Source: Gammaproteobacteria bacterium (GTDB lineage Bacteria > Pseudomonadota > Gammaproteobacteria > HK1). Taken from it: DNA of 64,000 nt. The stretch's first letter is position 1, and every line of letters starts with the position of its first letter. Shown piece after piece: positions 1 to 9,088 of this stretch. The stretch covers positions 62,001 through 126,000 of the forward strand of contig JAJFJU010000015.1 of NCBI GenBank assembly GCA_021773645.1. Direction: 5' to 3'. The notes under the pieces are model-generated. The model saw only the letters and a program-made list of their open reading frames with translations, searched no databases and was not told the DNA's origin. The position numbers and the translations under genes were made by a program.

Positions 1-725
1 AAGCAGAGTTCGTAATCGTCCCCGGCGCTCAAAGCGAGCTTCCAAGCATGTTCTTTAGAGAGGCTATTACGATTTGCTTGCGACAAGGGCAGAGCCTCAG
101 CCTGTAACGTGGCCCCCAGGTTGCTGGCTCGCAGTATATGGCCCAGATCACCCACCAGACCGTCGGAGAGGTCGATGGCGGAATTGGCCAACCCTCGCAG
201 CGCTAGTCCAGCACCAATTCGCGGTGTTGGGTGGCTATAGCGGCGTTCTATCCAAGCCCTATCTCTGGTGTTGAGGGGTAGGTCGAGCTTCATGCCCTCG
301 ATGGCGAGGCCGGCATCACCCAGGGTTCCGGTGACATAGATATCATCGCCGGGCTTTGCCCCTTGGCGACAGAGAGCTCCCCCCGACGCTACTACGCCCC
401 AAATTTCGATACTGACGCTGAGTGCGCCGGGCTGTGTCAGGGTGCTTCCAGTTGCTATGGCATGTTCGTCTGCAAGTTCAGCAAGGCCACGATGAAAGTC
501 TTGTATCCAGGCCGTATCATCCGGGTCGGGCAGGGTAAGGGCGAGATTCAGCCAGCGTGGCTTGGCACCCATCGCGGCCATATCGCTGAGATTAACCGCC
601 AAGCTGCGATAGCCGAGGGATGCGGGCGCAAAGTTGGATGGAAAGTGGACGCCTGAGACCAGCGCATCCATGGAAACAGCCCATTGCTGGCCCGGTGATA
701 GGCGGTGGGGGTTTGATACGGCCAC
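1..725 (-). CDS. thiL: Thiamine-monophosphate kinase ThiL, N-terminally shortened, partial at window edge
   Basis: The frame translates to clear ThiL sequence: SMDALVSGVHF, LAVNLSDMAAMGAKP, KPGDDIYVTGTLGDAGLA, AIDLSDGLVGDLGHIL and AGDDYEL, before running off the left edge. ThiL phosphorylates thiamine monophosphate to the diphosphate cofactor in the cytoplasm. The nusB-thiL order is normal for gammaproteobacteria. What is odd is the start. The frame opens only at an amber codon (732-734), and the first usable start is a GTG at 725 or an ATG at 671. That leaves no room for the usual first 25-30 residues, which carry the GIGDD metal-binding motif. The amber is in the same frame as the nusB stop, two codons away. 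A deletion that removed the thiL 5' end is the simplest reading, so this may be a pseudogene. The family call is secure; function is doubtful. Confidence 0.8.
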   Translation of the reverse strand, partial: MAVSNPHRLSPGQQWAVSMDALVSGVHFPSNFAPASLGYRSLAVNLSDMAAMGAKPRWLNLALTLPDPDDTAWIQDFHRGLAELADEHAIATGSTLTQPGALSVSIEIWGVVASGGALCRQGAKPGDDIYVTGTLGDAGLAIEGMKLDLPLNTRDRAWIERRYSHPTPRIGAGLALRGLANSAIDLSDGLVGDLGHILRASNLGATLQAEALPLSQANRNSLSKEHAWKLALSAGDDYELC

Positions 726-737
726 GCTTGTCTATGG

Positions 738-1184
738 CTAGCCGTTGTTATCGGCGCTTGCGTCCAGATTGCGGTGCAGTTTGTCGAGCACACCATTGAC
801 GTATTTATGCGCCCCAGCGGCACCAAAGCCCTTAGCGAGCTCTACCGCTTCGTTGATGACTACACGCCAGGGCACGTCCTGGCGAAAACGTAGCTCATAG
901 GTGGCGATGCGCAAGATGGCTCGTTCTACCGGGTTGAGCGACCCTACCGAGCGGTCGAGGCAGGCCGCCAGCAAGGGGTCGATCTCCCCGAGTTTTTCCG
1001 GGAGATTGGTGAAAATTTCCTGGAAGTAGGAGACATCTGCCTTCTTCAGGCCGTCATCTTCCATGAACTGGCCTTCAATGGTCTGGGGGAGTTGGGCCGT
1101 ACTTTGCCACTGATAAAGGGCTTGCATGGCGGCACGGCGGGCGCGCCGACGGCCACCGGCGGTGATGCGTGGAGAATCACTCAT
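738..1184 (-). CDS. nusB: Transcription antitermination protein NusB
   Basis: About 148 residues, the normal NusB length. The N-terminal GRRRARRAAMQALYQW and the C-terminal PWRVVINEAVELAKGFG and HKYVNGVLDKL segments are typical. NusB pairs with NusE (S10) on boxA RNA during rRNA antitermination. I chose the ATG at 1184 (MSDSPR) over an in-frame start at 1199 because it overlaps the ribH stop by eight bases (ATGAGTGA), as expected for translational coupling. It lies last but one in the rib operon, followed directly by the shortened thiL. Confidence 0.95.
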   Translation of the reverse strand: MSDSPRITAGGRRRARRAAMQALYQWQSTAQLPQTIEGQFMEDDGLKKADVSYFQEIFTNLPEKLGEIDPLLAACLDRSVGSLNPVERAILRIATYELRFRQDVPWRVVINEAVELAKGFGAAGAHKYVNGVLDKLHRNLDASADNNG

Positions 1185-1668
1185 CTTGGTTATAACCACC
1201 CAGCTGGCGCATCAGGGTGATCATCTCCAGGGCCGCAACAGCAACCTCGTGTCCCTTATTGCCATCACTGCCTCCACAGCGGGCTACCGCCTGTGCCTGA
1301 TCGTCGGTGGTGAGCACCCCAAACAGCACAGGAATCTGCTCATCCAGTGCCACTTGTCCCAGGCCACGGGTACATTCACCGGCGACATATTCAAAGTGGG
1401 GGGTGCCCCCACGAATGATGGCACCGAAGGCGAGCACCGCCTCACAATCACGGTTACGGGCTAGGGTTTGGGTGACCAATGGCAATTCAAAGGCACCCGG
1501 TACGCGGACGATCTGAATGGCCTTTTCGTCAATGCCGTTGTCAGTGAGCGTTGCTACGGCGGCTGTCAGCAGTTTTTCTACCACCTCGTGGTTAAAGCGT
1601 GCGGCGACGATACTTACGCGGGCACCGCTGACTGCATATTCCTGCGTATCGAGGTCAAAAATGGCCAT
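1177..1668 (-). CDS. ribH: 6,7-dimethyl-8-ribityllumazine synthase
   Basis: 163 residues, the usual size. It condenses 5-amino-6-ribitylaminouracil with dihydroxybutanone phosphate, the penultimate riboflavin step. Visible family motifs are ARFN near residue 25, VPGAFELP, GAIIRGGTPHFEYV (the substrate loop with the catalytic His), GVLTTDDQAQA and GSDGNKG. It abuts ribBA upstream, with the RibBA stop next to its ATG, and overlaps nusB downstream, so it sits inside a tightly packed operon. Confidence 0.97.
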   Translation of the reverse strand: MAIFDLDTQEYAVSGARVSIVAARFNHEVVEKLLTAAVATLTDNGIDEKAIQIVRVPGAFELPLVTQTLARNRDCEAVLAFGAIIRGGTPHFEYVAGECTRGLGQVALDEQIPVLFGVLTTDDQAQAVARCGGSDGNKGHEVAVAALEMITLMRQLGGYNQDE

Positions 1669-2802
1669 TTAGCTATCAGACTCCTGTGGTGAATCCTGGC
1701 TGACGTATTCAACGATCTCCAACCCGAAGCCCGAGATACCGGCGAGGTTTTTCGGGGCGCTCAAAATGCGCATTCTGCGCGCTCCAAGATCCAACAGGAT
1801 CTGCGAGCCCACCCCAAAGGTGCGTACGTTGTCGTAGCCGTGTGAGGGGGCGATGGGGGTATTTTGATCGTGGCTTTCAAATTGACCGATGCGATGGATT
1901 AACTCCTCGCTGGACTCATCACGCCGAATGATAACCACCACACCCTTGCCTTCATCCGCCACTCGTTTGATGGCGCTGTCCAGTGGCCAGCCACAATCCG
2001 CCCGGCAACTGCCCGGTAGATCGCTGAGGGAATCTTGCACATGGACGCGGATCAGGGTTGGTTCGGCCGGGTCTATGTCGCCTTTCACCATGGCGAGGTG
2101 AATATGACCGTCTACGGTGTCTTCATAGGCCACACCTTGGAATTCGCCGTGGGCAGTGGGGAGTGCAAATTCGCCTACCCGGCGCACGGTTTTTTCGTTG
2201 CGCAGGCGATATTTGATGAGATCGGCAATGGTGCCAATCTTGAGATCATGCTCGGCGGCAAATTGTTCTAAATCGGGCCGCCGGGCCATGGTGCCATCCT
2301 CGTTGAGTACCTCGACGATGACCGATCCTGCCTCCAGCCCTGCGAGGCGGGCCAAATCGACCCCCGCCTCGGTATGCCCGGCACGGGTGAGTACGCCACC
2401 GGGTTCTGCTATTAGTGGGAAAATATGCCCAGGTTGGGCCAGATCTTCAGGTTGTGCGTCGGCAGCCATGGTGGCCTGAATGGTGGCCGCGCGATCTGCC
2501 GCTGAAATGCCCGTAGTAATGCCTTGGGCGGCGTCGATGGAAACGGTAAATTGAGTGCCGTTGGCCTCGCGGTTATCCCCGACCATGAGCGGCAGGTGCA
2601 GCTGTTCGCAACGCTCCGCATTGAGGGTCAGACAGATGAGGCCACGGCCATAACGGGCCATGAAATTAATGTCCTCGGGACGAATGAGCGAGGCAGCGAT
2701 AATCAGATCGCCCTCGTTTTCTCTTCCCTCGTCGTCCACTAGGATGACCATCCGCCCTTGGCGAATGTCCTCGATAATTTCCGGTGTGGGGTTAAAGGTC
2801 AT
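1669..2802 (-). CDS. ribBA: 3,4-dihydroxy-2-butanone-4-phosphate synthase with degenerate GTP cyclohydrolase II domain (RibBX type)
   Basis: 377 residues in two domains. Residues 1-200 are a complete DHBP synthase: DDEGRENEGDL (23-33), TGISAADRA, and PGHIFPLIAEPGGVLTRAGHTEA (125-146). It makes dihydroxybutanone phosphate from ribulose 5-phosphate. Residues 205-370 align with GTP cyclohydrolase II but lack its catalytic signature. The zinc-ligand pattern SEC...RCDCG is replaced by VQD (255-257) and SCRADCG (265-271), and the QEGRGIG loop is replaced by RRDESSEE. The second domain should therefore be inactive for GTP hydrolysis. This matches the RibBX variant known in Proteobacteria, which relies on a separate RibA elsewhere. 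It overlaps ribE by four bases. Confidence 0.93.
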   Translation of the reverse strand: MTFNPTPEIIEDIRQGRMVILVDDEGRENEGDLIIAASLIRPEDINFMARYGRGLICLTLNAERCEQLHLPLMVGDNREANGTQFTVSIDAAQGITTGISAADRAATIQATMAADAQPEDLAQPGHIFPLIAEPGGVLTRAGHTEAGVDLARLAGLEAGSVIVEVLNEDGTMARRPDLEQFAAEHDLKIGTIADLIKYRLRNEKTVRRVGEFALPTAHGEFQGVAYEDTVDGHIHLAMVKGDIDPAEPTLIRVHVQDSLSDLPGSCRADCGWPLDSAIKRVADEGKGVVVIIRRDESSEELIHRIGQFESHDQNTPIAPSHGYDNVRTFGVGSQILLDLGARRMRILSAPKNLAGISGFGLEIVEYVSQDSPQESDS

Positions 2803-3395
2803 GCTTTCTCCGCCAGCAGGCGTTCCAGGTAACGCGCAATTATATCCACTTCCAGGTTCACCGGGTCGCCCACCTGGCGCGCGCCAATGGTGGTGACTTC
2901 CTGAGTGTGGGGAATGAGGGTGAGTTCAAATTGGCAACCCGTTACCCGATTTACCGTGAGGCTGATGCCGTCCACGCAGATGGAGCCTTTAGCAGCAATG
3001 TAGCGGGCCAATTCAGATGGCGCTTCTATGGCGAGAAATAACGATTCGCCGCTCTCGCGTCGCTCCCGAATATGGCCGACCCCATCAACGTGTCCACTGA
3101 CTAGATGCCCTCCTAGCGGCTCCGCGAGGGTCAGTGCCGGCTCCAGATTAACGGCGTCGCCTACCTTGAGCTTACCTAGCCCGGTGCATTGCAGGGTTTC
3201 TTCCGAGGCGTGTATGCGAAAGCCGTCGTCCAGGCATTCAGCCACGGTCAGGCAGACGCCATTGACCGCGATGCTGGCACCCAACAGGCATTCGCTAGCG
3301 CTGAGGGAGCCACGCTCCAGGATGATGCCAGTTTCCCCACCATGGGGTTCGAGGGCGCGTATATGGCCCAGGGTTTTGATGATTCCGGTAAACAT
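2799..3395 (-). CDS. ribE: Riboflavin synthase alpha chain
   Basis: 198 residues starting with the family hallmark MFTGII. Two lumazine-binding repeats are visible, each containing GxSL/SVNGVCLTV-type sequence: SIAVNGVCLTV near residue 43 and SICVDGISLTVN near 140. The enzyme dismutates two lumazines into riboflavin and the pyrimidine precursor. Its stop overlaps the ribBA start by four bases (ATGA), implying coupling. It lies 15 bases downstream of ribD. Confidence 0.96.
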   Translation of the reverse strand: MFTGIIKTLGHIRALEPHGGETGIILERGSLSASECLLGASIAVNGVCLTVAECLDDGFRIHASEETLQCTGLGKLKVGDAVNLEPALTLAEPLGGHLVSGHVDGVGHIRERRESGESLFLAIEAPSELARYIAAKGSICVDGISLTVNRVTGCQFELTLIPHTQEVTTIGARQVGDPVNLEVDIIARYLERLLAEKA

Positions 3396-3410
3396 GTTTT
3401 CTCTGTCGTG

Positions 3411-4520
3411 TTACTTGGGATAGGCGCGTATACGTAAATCGTCGCCTACGGATCGTATGTCCTGAATATCGAGTTCCAGTGCCTGATCGAGCCGCGTCAG
3501 CCCGGGGAGTTGGAACAGGCCGCGGGCATTGTTGCCCATGAGCTTGGGGGCGACGTAGAGCACGAGCTCGTCCACCAGTCCTGCCGCCAGCATGCTACCA
3601 CTAAGCGTTGCTCCCGCCTCCAGTAGCACCTCGTTAATTTCCCGTGTGGTGAGGTGGGTTATGAGCTTTTCCAGGTCGATGCCGCCTTCCACCAGGGGCA
3701 ATTCAAGAAACTCGGCTTGCTGCCCCAGTGCCTGGCGGCGTTCCAATGGGGCATTGGGGCCATGCGCCAACAATACCGGCCCCGCACTTTCGAAGATGCG
3801 TGCCTTTTCTGGAGTGCGTAACTGCGGATCGGCAACTATGAGCAGGGGCGTGGGTATGGCGTCTTCCTGGCAGCCTGGAATTCTGACGGTATAGCGGGGA
3901 TCGTCGCTGATGATCGTAGCCACCCCGGTAAGGATGGCGTCGCTGCTGGTACGTAGCCATTGCACATCGTTGCGTGCAGCCGCCCCGGTAATCCATTTGC
4001 TCTCCCCCGAGGCCATGGCGGTGCGTCCATCCAGACTCATGGCAAGTTTACAGCGCAGGTAGGGGCGCTGCCGGCGCATGCGTGACAGGAAACCGGGATT
4101 TAACTGCTCGGCTTTGTCCTCAAGCACCCCCGTAAGCACCTCAATCCCCGCTGCTTTCAGTTCACTGAAACCCTGGCCGGCTACCAGTGGATTGGGGTCC
4201 AAAGTGGCGGCAACGACTCGGCTAATGCCGGCCTTCAACAGGGCCTGCGCACAGGGCGGGGTGCGCCCCTGATGGCAGCAGGGTTCCAAAGTGATGTAGG
4301 CGGTGGCGCCTCGGGCATGTGCTCCTGCATCTTTCAGTGCCATGACCTCGGCATGATCTCCGCCTGCCCGCCGGTGCCAACCTACACCCACCACGGCGCC
4401 ATCACGGACAATGACGCAGCCAGTACGCGGATTAGGGCTGGGATTAAAGCGAGGACGGCGCGCCAGTTGGACGGCGTGCGCCATGTGTCGATAGTCGGCG
4501 GCAGTCGGGGTGCCTGTCAT
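3411..4520 (-). CDS. ribD: Bifunctional diaminohydroxyphosphoribosylaminopyrimidine deaminase / 5-amino-6-(5-phosphoribosylamino)uracil reductase
   Basis: 369 residues, normal for RibD. The N-terminal deaminase carries the zinc motifs HAEVMAL (near residue 56) and [14 protein letters not shown]. The C-terminal reductase starts around residue 155 ([17 protein letters not shown]) and includes SKWITG and [16 protein letters not shown]. It carries out two successive early riboflavin steps. It overlaps nrdR by four bases, so nrdR, ribD, ribE, ribBA, ribH and nusB look like one transcription unit. Confidence 0.96.
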   Translation of the reverse strand: MTGTPTAADYRHMAHAVQLARRPRFNPSPNPRTGCVIVRDGAVVGVGWHRRAGGDHAEVMALKDAGAHARGATAYITLEPCCHQGRTPPCAQALLKAGISRVVAATLDPNPLVAGQGFSELKAAGIEVLTGVLEDKAEQLNPGFLSRMRRQRPYLRCKLAMSLDGRTAMASGESKWITGAAARNDVQWLRTSSDAILTGVATIISDDPRYTVRIPGCQEDAIPTPLLIVADPQLRTPEKARIFESAGPVLLAHGPNAPLERRQALGQQAEFLELPLVEGGIDLEKLITHLTTREINEVLLEAGATLSGSMLAAGLVDELVLYVAPKLMGNNARGLFQLPGLTRLDQALELDIQDIRSVGDDLRIRAYPK

Positions 4521-4990
4521 TTCCTGTCGCTTGAGTCGGTGTCGCTTTCCAGGCGTTCGATTTCCTCACGAAAGGCATTGACGTCCTGAAAGCTACGATA
4601 GACTGAGGCAAAGCGTACGTAGGCCACCTGATCCAAGGCGCGTAACTCAGCCATTACCTGCTCGCCAACTTCCCGGGAGGGTACTTCGCGATCACCGCTG
4701 GCAATGAGGGCTCGTTTGATGCGGCTCACGGCACCTTCCACCTGATCGCTGGGGACGGGGCGCTTCTCAAGTGCCCGCATCATGCCGGAGCGTAGCCGTT
4801 CTTCATTAAAGGCAACACGGCTACCATCCCGTTTGACCACCCAGGGCAGAGACAACTCCGCCACCTCGTAGGTGGTGAAACGCTCCTCGCAATGGGTACA
4901 TTCCCGTCGTCGCCGCACCTGGTCACCGGCACCCGCAAGGCGAGAATCGATGACCCGCGTATCCGAAGAATGACAGTAAGGGCAGTGCAT
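4517..4990 (-). CDS. nrdR: Transcriptional repressor NrdR
   Basis: 157 residues. The N-terminal zinc ribbon has two CxxC pairs (MHCPYC and [12 protein letters not shown]), followed by an ATP-cone domain ([16 protein letters not shown]). NrdR senses ATP/dATP and represses ribonucleotide reductase operons. The glyA-nrdR-ribD order is common in gammaproteobacteria. The C-terminal tail is acidic and overlaps the ribD start. Confidence 0.97.
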   Translation of the reverse strand: MHCPYCHSSDTRVIDSRLAGAGDQVRRRRECTHCEERFTTYEVAELSLPWVVKRDGSRVAFNEERLRSGMMRALEKRPVPSDQVEGAVSRIKRALIASGDREVPSREVGEQVMAELRALDQVAYVRFASVYRSFQDVNAFREEIERLESDTDSSDRK

Positions 4991-5024
4991 GGAAAAGCCG
5001 GTAGCAGACGCCTAGAGCCTCGGC

Positions 5025-6284
5025 TCAGTTTCCCTCGTATACAGGGAAAGTTTTGCACAGCGCCAGCACATCGGCCTTGACTCGTGCGTTGGTGGCAGAA
5101 TTTCCGATATCATCGAGGATGTCGCAGATCCAGCCGGCCAGTAATTCGCTCTCGGCCTGTTTGAAGCCGCGGGTGGTAATCGCGGGGGTGCCAATACGCA
5201 GCCCACTGGTGATGAAGGGTGAGCGCGGGTCATTGGGCACTGCATTCTTATTAACCGTGATATTGGCGGCGCCCAAAGCGGCATCCGCATCCTTGCCGGT
5301 AAATTCCCGGCCGATAAGGTCAATCAGAAGCAAGTGATTGTCTGTGCCACCGGAGACGATTTTGTAACCACGCTCCATGATGATGGTGCCCATGGCCTGG
5401 GCATTGGCTACGGTCTGCTTTTGGTATTCGACGAATCCCGGCTCCATGGCTTCCTTGAAGGCTACCGCCTTGGCGGCGATGACATGCATCAGCGGTCCGC
5501 CTTGCGTGCCCGGAAATACCAGAGAATTAAATTTTTTCTCTAACGCTTCATTCGAGCGGGCGAGGATGATGCCGCCACGGGGGCCACGCAGGGTTTTGTG
5601 GGTAGTGGAGGTGGTGACATCGGCGATGGGCACGGGGTTGGGGTAAACGCCAGCAGCAACCAGTCCAGCCACATGGGCCATATCCACCATCAGATAGGCA
5701 CCTACTTCGTCGGCAATATCCCGAAAACGCTGCCAGTCCACAACGCGGGAATAGGCTGAGAAGCCCGCCACGATCATCCGTGGTTTGTGCTCACGGGCCA
5801 GCGTTTCCATCTGCTCGTAGTCAATGAGCCCGGTGTCGCCAACAACGCCGTATTGCACCGCATTGAAGACCTTGCCGGAGAAATTGACCTTGGAGCCATG
5901 GGTCAGATGACCCCCATGGGCGAGGCTCATGCCGAGAATGTTATCTCCTGGCTGAATCAGCGCCAGATAGGCCGCAGCATTTGCCTGTGAACCTGAGTGC
6001 GGCTGGACGTTTGCGTAATCCGCCCCAAAGAGCTGCTTGACCCGCTCAATGGCCAGTGACTCACCGACATCCACGAACTCACATCCGCCATAATAGCGCT
6101 TGCCCGGGTAGCCTTCAGCATACTTGTTGGTGAGCACCGAACCCTGAGCCTCCATCACCCTCGGGCTGCTGTAATTTTCCGAGGCGATGAGCTCAATGTG
6201 CTCCTCCTGACGAACTTCCTCGGCCCGTATTGACTCAGCCAATTCATCGTCATAGCCGGCAATTTGCATATCTTTGGAATACAT
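5025..6284 (-). CDS. glyA: Serine hydroxymethyltransferase
   Basis: 419 residues, matching the family length. Typical segments are [52 protein letters not shown] and the PLP-lysine motif [13 protein letters not shown]. It interconverts serine and glycine and feeds one-carbon units into folate. The ATG at 6284 is preceded by AAGGA at good spacing; an in-frame Met five codons later is a weaker alternative. It leads the nrdR-rib cluster with a 34-base gap. Confidence 0.97.
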   Translation of the reverse strand: MYSKDMQIAGYDDELAESIRAEEVRQEEHIELIASENYSSPRVMEAQGSVLTNKYAEGYPGKRYYGGCEFVDVGESLAIERVKQLFGADYANVQPHSGSQANAAAYLALIQPGDNILGMSLAHGGHLTHGSKVNFSGKVFNAVQYGVVGDTGLIDYEQMETLAREHKPRMIVAGFSAYSRVVDWQRFRDIADEVGAYLMVDMAHVAGLVAAGVYPNPVPIADVTTSTTHKTLRGPRGGIILARSNEALEKKFNSLVFPGTQGGPLMHVIAAKAVAFKEAMEPGFVEYQKQTVANAQAMGTIIMERGYKIVSGGTDNHLLLIDLIGREFTGKDADAALGAANITVNKNAVPNDPRSPFITSGLRIGTPAITTRGFKQAESELLAGWICDILDDIGNSATNARVKADVLALCKTFPVYEGN

Positions 6285-6500
6285 TGGAAGTCCTTACTTT
6301 CGTGGTGTTCTGGTACAGGTTTGTCGGGCGCGGAAAGGGTGTCTGGAATGGCCCGTAAAAGGGGGCGAAGGCTAGCAGATTTTAGGGGGGATTGGCAGTC
6401 AAAACCGCCGCAACAGAAGCCTTTGACTGATGCGTAGTTAATAAGGCCGCTGTGTTCCCACGATGACAGCGGCTATCGAAGATTGTGACGGGAGAAATGA
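6285..6500. other. Intergenic leader region of glyA
   Basis: This stretch between glyA and the terminator of the PEP-CTERM gene contains no open frame of note. I looked for folate- or glycine-riboswitch-like structure and saw nothing I could support. Confidence 0.4.
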
Positions 6501-6525
6501 CAAGGCCCCGGTGTTCGGGGCCTTG
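6501..6525 (-). terminator. Intrinsic terminator after the PEP-CTERM gene
   Basis: A perfect GC-rich stem, CAAGGCCCC pairing with GGGGCCTTG around a short loop, lies 30 bases past the stop of the minus-strand PEP-CTERM gene. The U-rich tail is short (TCATTTCT), so efficiency is uncertain. Confidence 0.7.
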
Positions 6526-6554
6526 TGCGCTACAGTATTTCTTCTGGAGTATGA

Positions 6555-7295
6555 CTAGCGAATTGTCCTACGTCGGCGTCCTAAGCCCAGGCCAGCCAGG
6601 CCCAAACCAAAGAGAGCCAGTGTGGCTGGTTCGGGAACCACGCTCATTCGGTCGATACGAAAACTGTCGCTATTGCCATCGGCCCAAAAGAGAAACTGGG
6701 TGCCGTAGATTCCGTTAAAGATAAACTCGTCTTCTTGCCCCACCACGTTGGTGACTAGTGCTGAAGTGTCGCTTGAGTTGTAGTCGACCAGGACTGATAC
6801 CCCGTCAACGGTCAGGTTGAAGTCATCACTCCCGGAGAAACTATCGAAGTTGATGTAGGTAAGGCTGACTGCCCGAGTGAAGGAGAACAGCAGGCCTTCG
6901 TCCGGATCGGAAGAGGTCGTGAGCTCGCTGCTACCCCCATCCAGGCTGTGGCTGTCGCCGGACAAGTTTGGGTGCATGCTAGATACCCCGAGGTTGTCGC
7001 CACTGCTGACATACACGCCGGTGCCTCCGCCCAGTATTTGTTCCTGGTCGGTAATGGTGCCACTGCCATTATTTTCCAACTTAAACGCAGTAATGGTGAC
7101 GCCGATGGTGCCTACGGTCATGCCTACTGAGTCGTAGGCGACATTGCTAGTGCTGCTAGCAGTGACACCCAGATTGCTGGCATTGAAATCGAAGATTTTG
7201 GTGGCGGATGCCGAACTGGCTGCCAGGCACAGTACGAGACAGCCGAGGGTTCGGGTAAAGACCGAAACTTGTGACCCACGTGATGCTAAAGACAT
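6555..7295 (-). CDS. PEP-CTERM sorting domain exported protein
   Basis: About 246 residues from the ATG at 7295, which has GGAGGGA six bases upstream; the frame extends further 5' but without such a site. It has an N-terminal signal peptide (FTRTLGCLVLCLAASSASA). The middle is Ser/Thr/Gly/Asp-rich and predicted beta-strand. The C-terminal tail is VVPEPATLALFGLGLAGLGL followed by GRRRR, a textbook PEP-CTERM sorting signal. Such proteins are processed by an exosortase and tend to occur in bacteria making extracellular polysaccharide. No exosortase or EPS gene lies in this window. The core has no domain I recognise. Confidence 0.9.
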   Translation of the reverse strand: MSLASRGSQVSVFTRTLGCLVLCLAASSASATKIFDFNASNLGVTASSTSNVAYDSVGMTVGTIGVTITAFKLENNGSGTITDQEQILGGGTGVYVSSGDNLGVSSMHPNLSGDSHSLDGGSSELTTSSDPDEGLLFSFTRAVSLTYINFDSFSGSDDFNLTVDGVSVLVDYNSSDTSALVTNVVGQEDEFIFNGIYGTQFLFWADGNSDSFRIDRMSVVPEPATLALFGLGLAGLGLGRRRRTIR

Positions 7296-7634
7296 GATAA
7301 ATCCCTCCAGATTGGATGTTTTTTCATTTTTCCAATTACCAAGCAAGACTTGGGCCAATTAAAAATAAGCTAGTTAAAACAAAGTGTTGAAGATTGTTTG
7401 ATGCGCGGGTAGGAAGGGCTGTTTAGGTGGTGTAAAAAATTCTGACGCTTTTCTCTAGATTTTCCCGGGCCAGGAATGTCCCCAATTGAAGGTTTTTTTA
7501 TAAATAACCCGTTTAATCAATTAGTTAATGGAATTTTAGGGGGGTGGAAGGGCGTAAGAAATCCTGACAAAACGCCGTTCCGGAAAACAGCCGATAGGTA
7601 CCTTTAGTTTTATCGGGAGATGGAAGGGTATTTT
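7296..7634. promoter_or_regulatory. AT-rich intergenic region upstream of the PEP-CTERM gene
   Basis: Non-coding and AT-richer than its neighbours. It contains a small dyad CCAAG-N5-CTTGG at 7339-7353 in the leader of the PEP-CTERM gene, and CCGATA...TATCGG at 7591-7616 just past the end of the downstream nhaD. The second could form a weak hairpin on the nhaD transcript. A run of T/A at 7494-7503 may belong to a promoter, but no clear -35/-10 pair is seen. Confidence 0.35.
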
Positions 7635-9083
7635 TTAGGAAAAGCGCCCGGCATTGACGAGAAAATGTACCCAGATGCTGGCGGCATAGCCGAGGAAGAT
7701 GGCCCAGCTCCATTTGAGATGGGCGAAGAAGGTGTAGATGCCGCGGGCCTGTCCCATGACGGCGACCCCGGCGGCGGAGCCGATGGAGAGCATGGAGCCG
7801 CCAACGCCGGCGGTGAGGGTGACCAGTAGCCATTGGCCTTCATTCATATCCGGCATCATGGAGAGCACCGCGAACATCACCGGGATGTTGTCGATGAGGG
7901 CGGAAAGGAAGCCCACGGCAATATTGGCGGTGGTGGCGCCCAGATCCCCGTACATGAATTCTGATAGCAGGCCGAGGTAGCCGAGCGTTCCCAGGCCTCC
8001 GACGCAGAGGATGATGCCGTAGAAGAACATCAGCGTGTCCCACTCGGCACGTGCCAGGGAATGGAAAATGTCGATTTGGCCGGGTTGGTCTGTCGCGGCT
8101 AGTTCCGGATCGTCATTGTTAAGTCCCAGCGCATCTTCTGCCAGATCAGTGTCCAGGGTCTCGCCTTTTTGCTGGAGGTAGTAGGCGTAAAACTTGAGGA
8201 AGCCGAGGCCAGTCATCATCCCCATTACTGGCGGAAGATGGAGAAACTGGTGGCTGGAGACGGCCATGATAATGGTGAGGATAAAGAGACCAACAATGAC
8301 CCAGGCGCCGTCTTTAACCACGGCTATTTCGGTGCTGGCTGGCGGTTGTTCCTTGCTGAGGGTGAAGGACAGAATGGCCGCTGGAATCAGCCAGTTCACC
8401 AGCGAGGGTGCGAATAGTTGGAAAAAGGCCTGGAAGGGGAGGATGCCTTTCTGCCATACCATCAGGGTGGTGATATCGCCAAAGGGACTGAAGGCCCCCC
8501 CCGCGTTGGCGGCGACGACGATATTGATGCAGCCCACGGCCACATATTTATGGTTGTCGCCGCCCACGGCCATGATCACCGTAGACATGAGCAATGCGGT
8601 GGTTAGGTTGTCGGCCACTGGTGACAGTACAAAGGCGATGACACCAGTAATCCAGAAGATCGTTCGCAACGAGAAATTACGGGACACCAGCCAGGCGCGC
8701 AAGGCGGCAAATACACCGCGTTCGTCCATGGTGTTGATGTAGGTCATGGCGGCGAGGAGAAACAGAAATAACTCGCCAAATTCCAGTAGGTTATGGGATA
8801 TGGCTGCGCCGGCAGTGGTTTTATCACCATGGGTCCCGTAGGCGATGGCCACCAACACCCAGATAATGCCTGCCGCCACCATCATGGGCTTGGATTTGCG
8901 CAGATGGATGGCCTCTTCGCCGATGACCAGCGCGTAGGCAAAGACAAACAGGGCAATGCAGACCAAGCCGATCCAGTGTCCGGTAAAATCCTGGGTGGCG
9001 CCGCTGGCCCAAACAGAAGCGGGCAGCGTCGCCAATACAGCCATCACTACCAGTCCTAAACTTTTATTCATGTGATTTCTCAT
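7635..9083 (-). CDS. nhaD: NhaD-type Na+/H+ antiporter, copy 2
   Basis: 482 residues, very hydrophobic, about 11-12 membrane segments. It starts with a signal-like helix (LGLVVMAVLATLPASVWASG), then family sequence: HWIGLVCIALFVFAYALVIGEE, RKSKPMMVAAGIIW, SPVADNLTTALLMSTV, VVAANAGGAFSPFGDITTLMVW and the C-terminal GSMLSIGSAAGVAVMG. NhaD proteins of the ion-transporter superfamily exchange cytoplasmic Na+ or Li+ for protons and are common in marine and haloalkaliphilic bacteria. It lies five bases downstream of a paralogue, so the two are probably co-transcribed. A short polar insert near residues 300-335 (ETLDTDLAEDALG) distinguishes it. A second Met four codons in (MNKSLG) may be the real start. 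Confidence 0.92.
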   Translation of the reverse strand: MRNHMNKSLGLVVMAVLATLPASVWASGATQDFTGHWIGLVCIALFVFAYALVIGEEAIHLRKSKPMMVAAGIIWVLVAIAYGTHGDKTTAGAAISHNLLEFGELFLFLLAAMTYINTMDERGVFAALRAWLVSRNFSLRTIFWITGVIAFVLSPVADNLTTALLMSTVIMAVGGDNHKYVAVGCINIVVAANAGGAFSPFGDITTLMVWQKGILPFQAFFQLFAPSLVNWLIPAAILSFTLSKEQPPASTEIAVVKDGAWVIVGLFILTIIMAVSSHQFLHLPPVMGMMTGLGFLKFYAYYLQQKGETLDTDLAEDALGLNNDDPELAATDQPGQIDIFHSLARAEWDTLMFFYGIILCVGGLGTLGYLGLLSEFMYGDLGATTANIAVGFLSALIDNIPVMFAVLSMMPDMNEGQWLLVTLTAGVGGSMLSIGSAAGVAVMGQARGIYTFFAHLKWSWAIFLGYAASIWVHFLVNAGRFS

Positions 9084-9088
9084 GGCGA

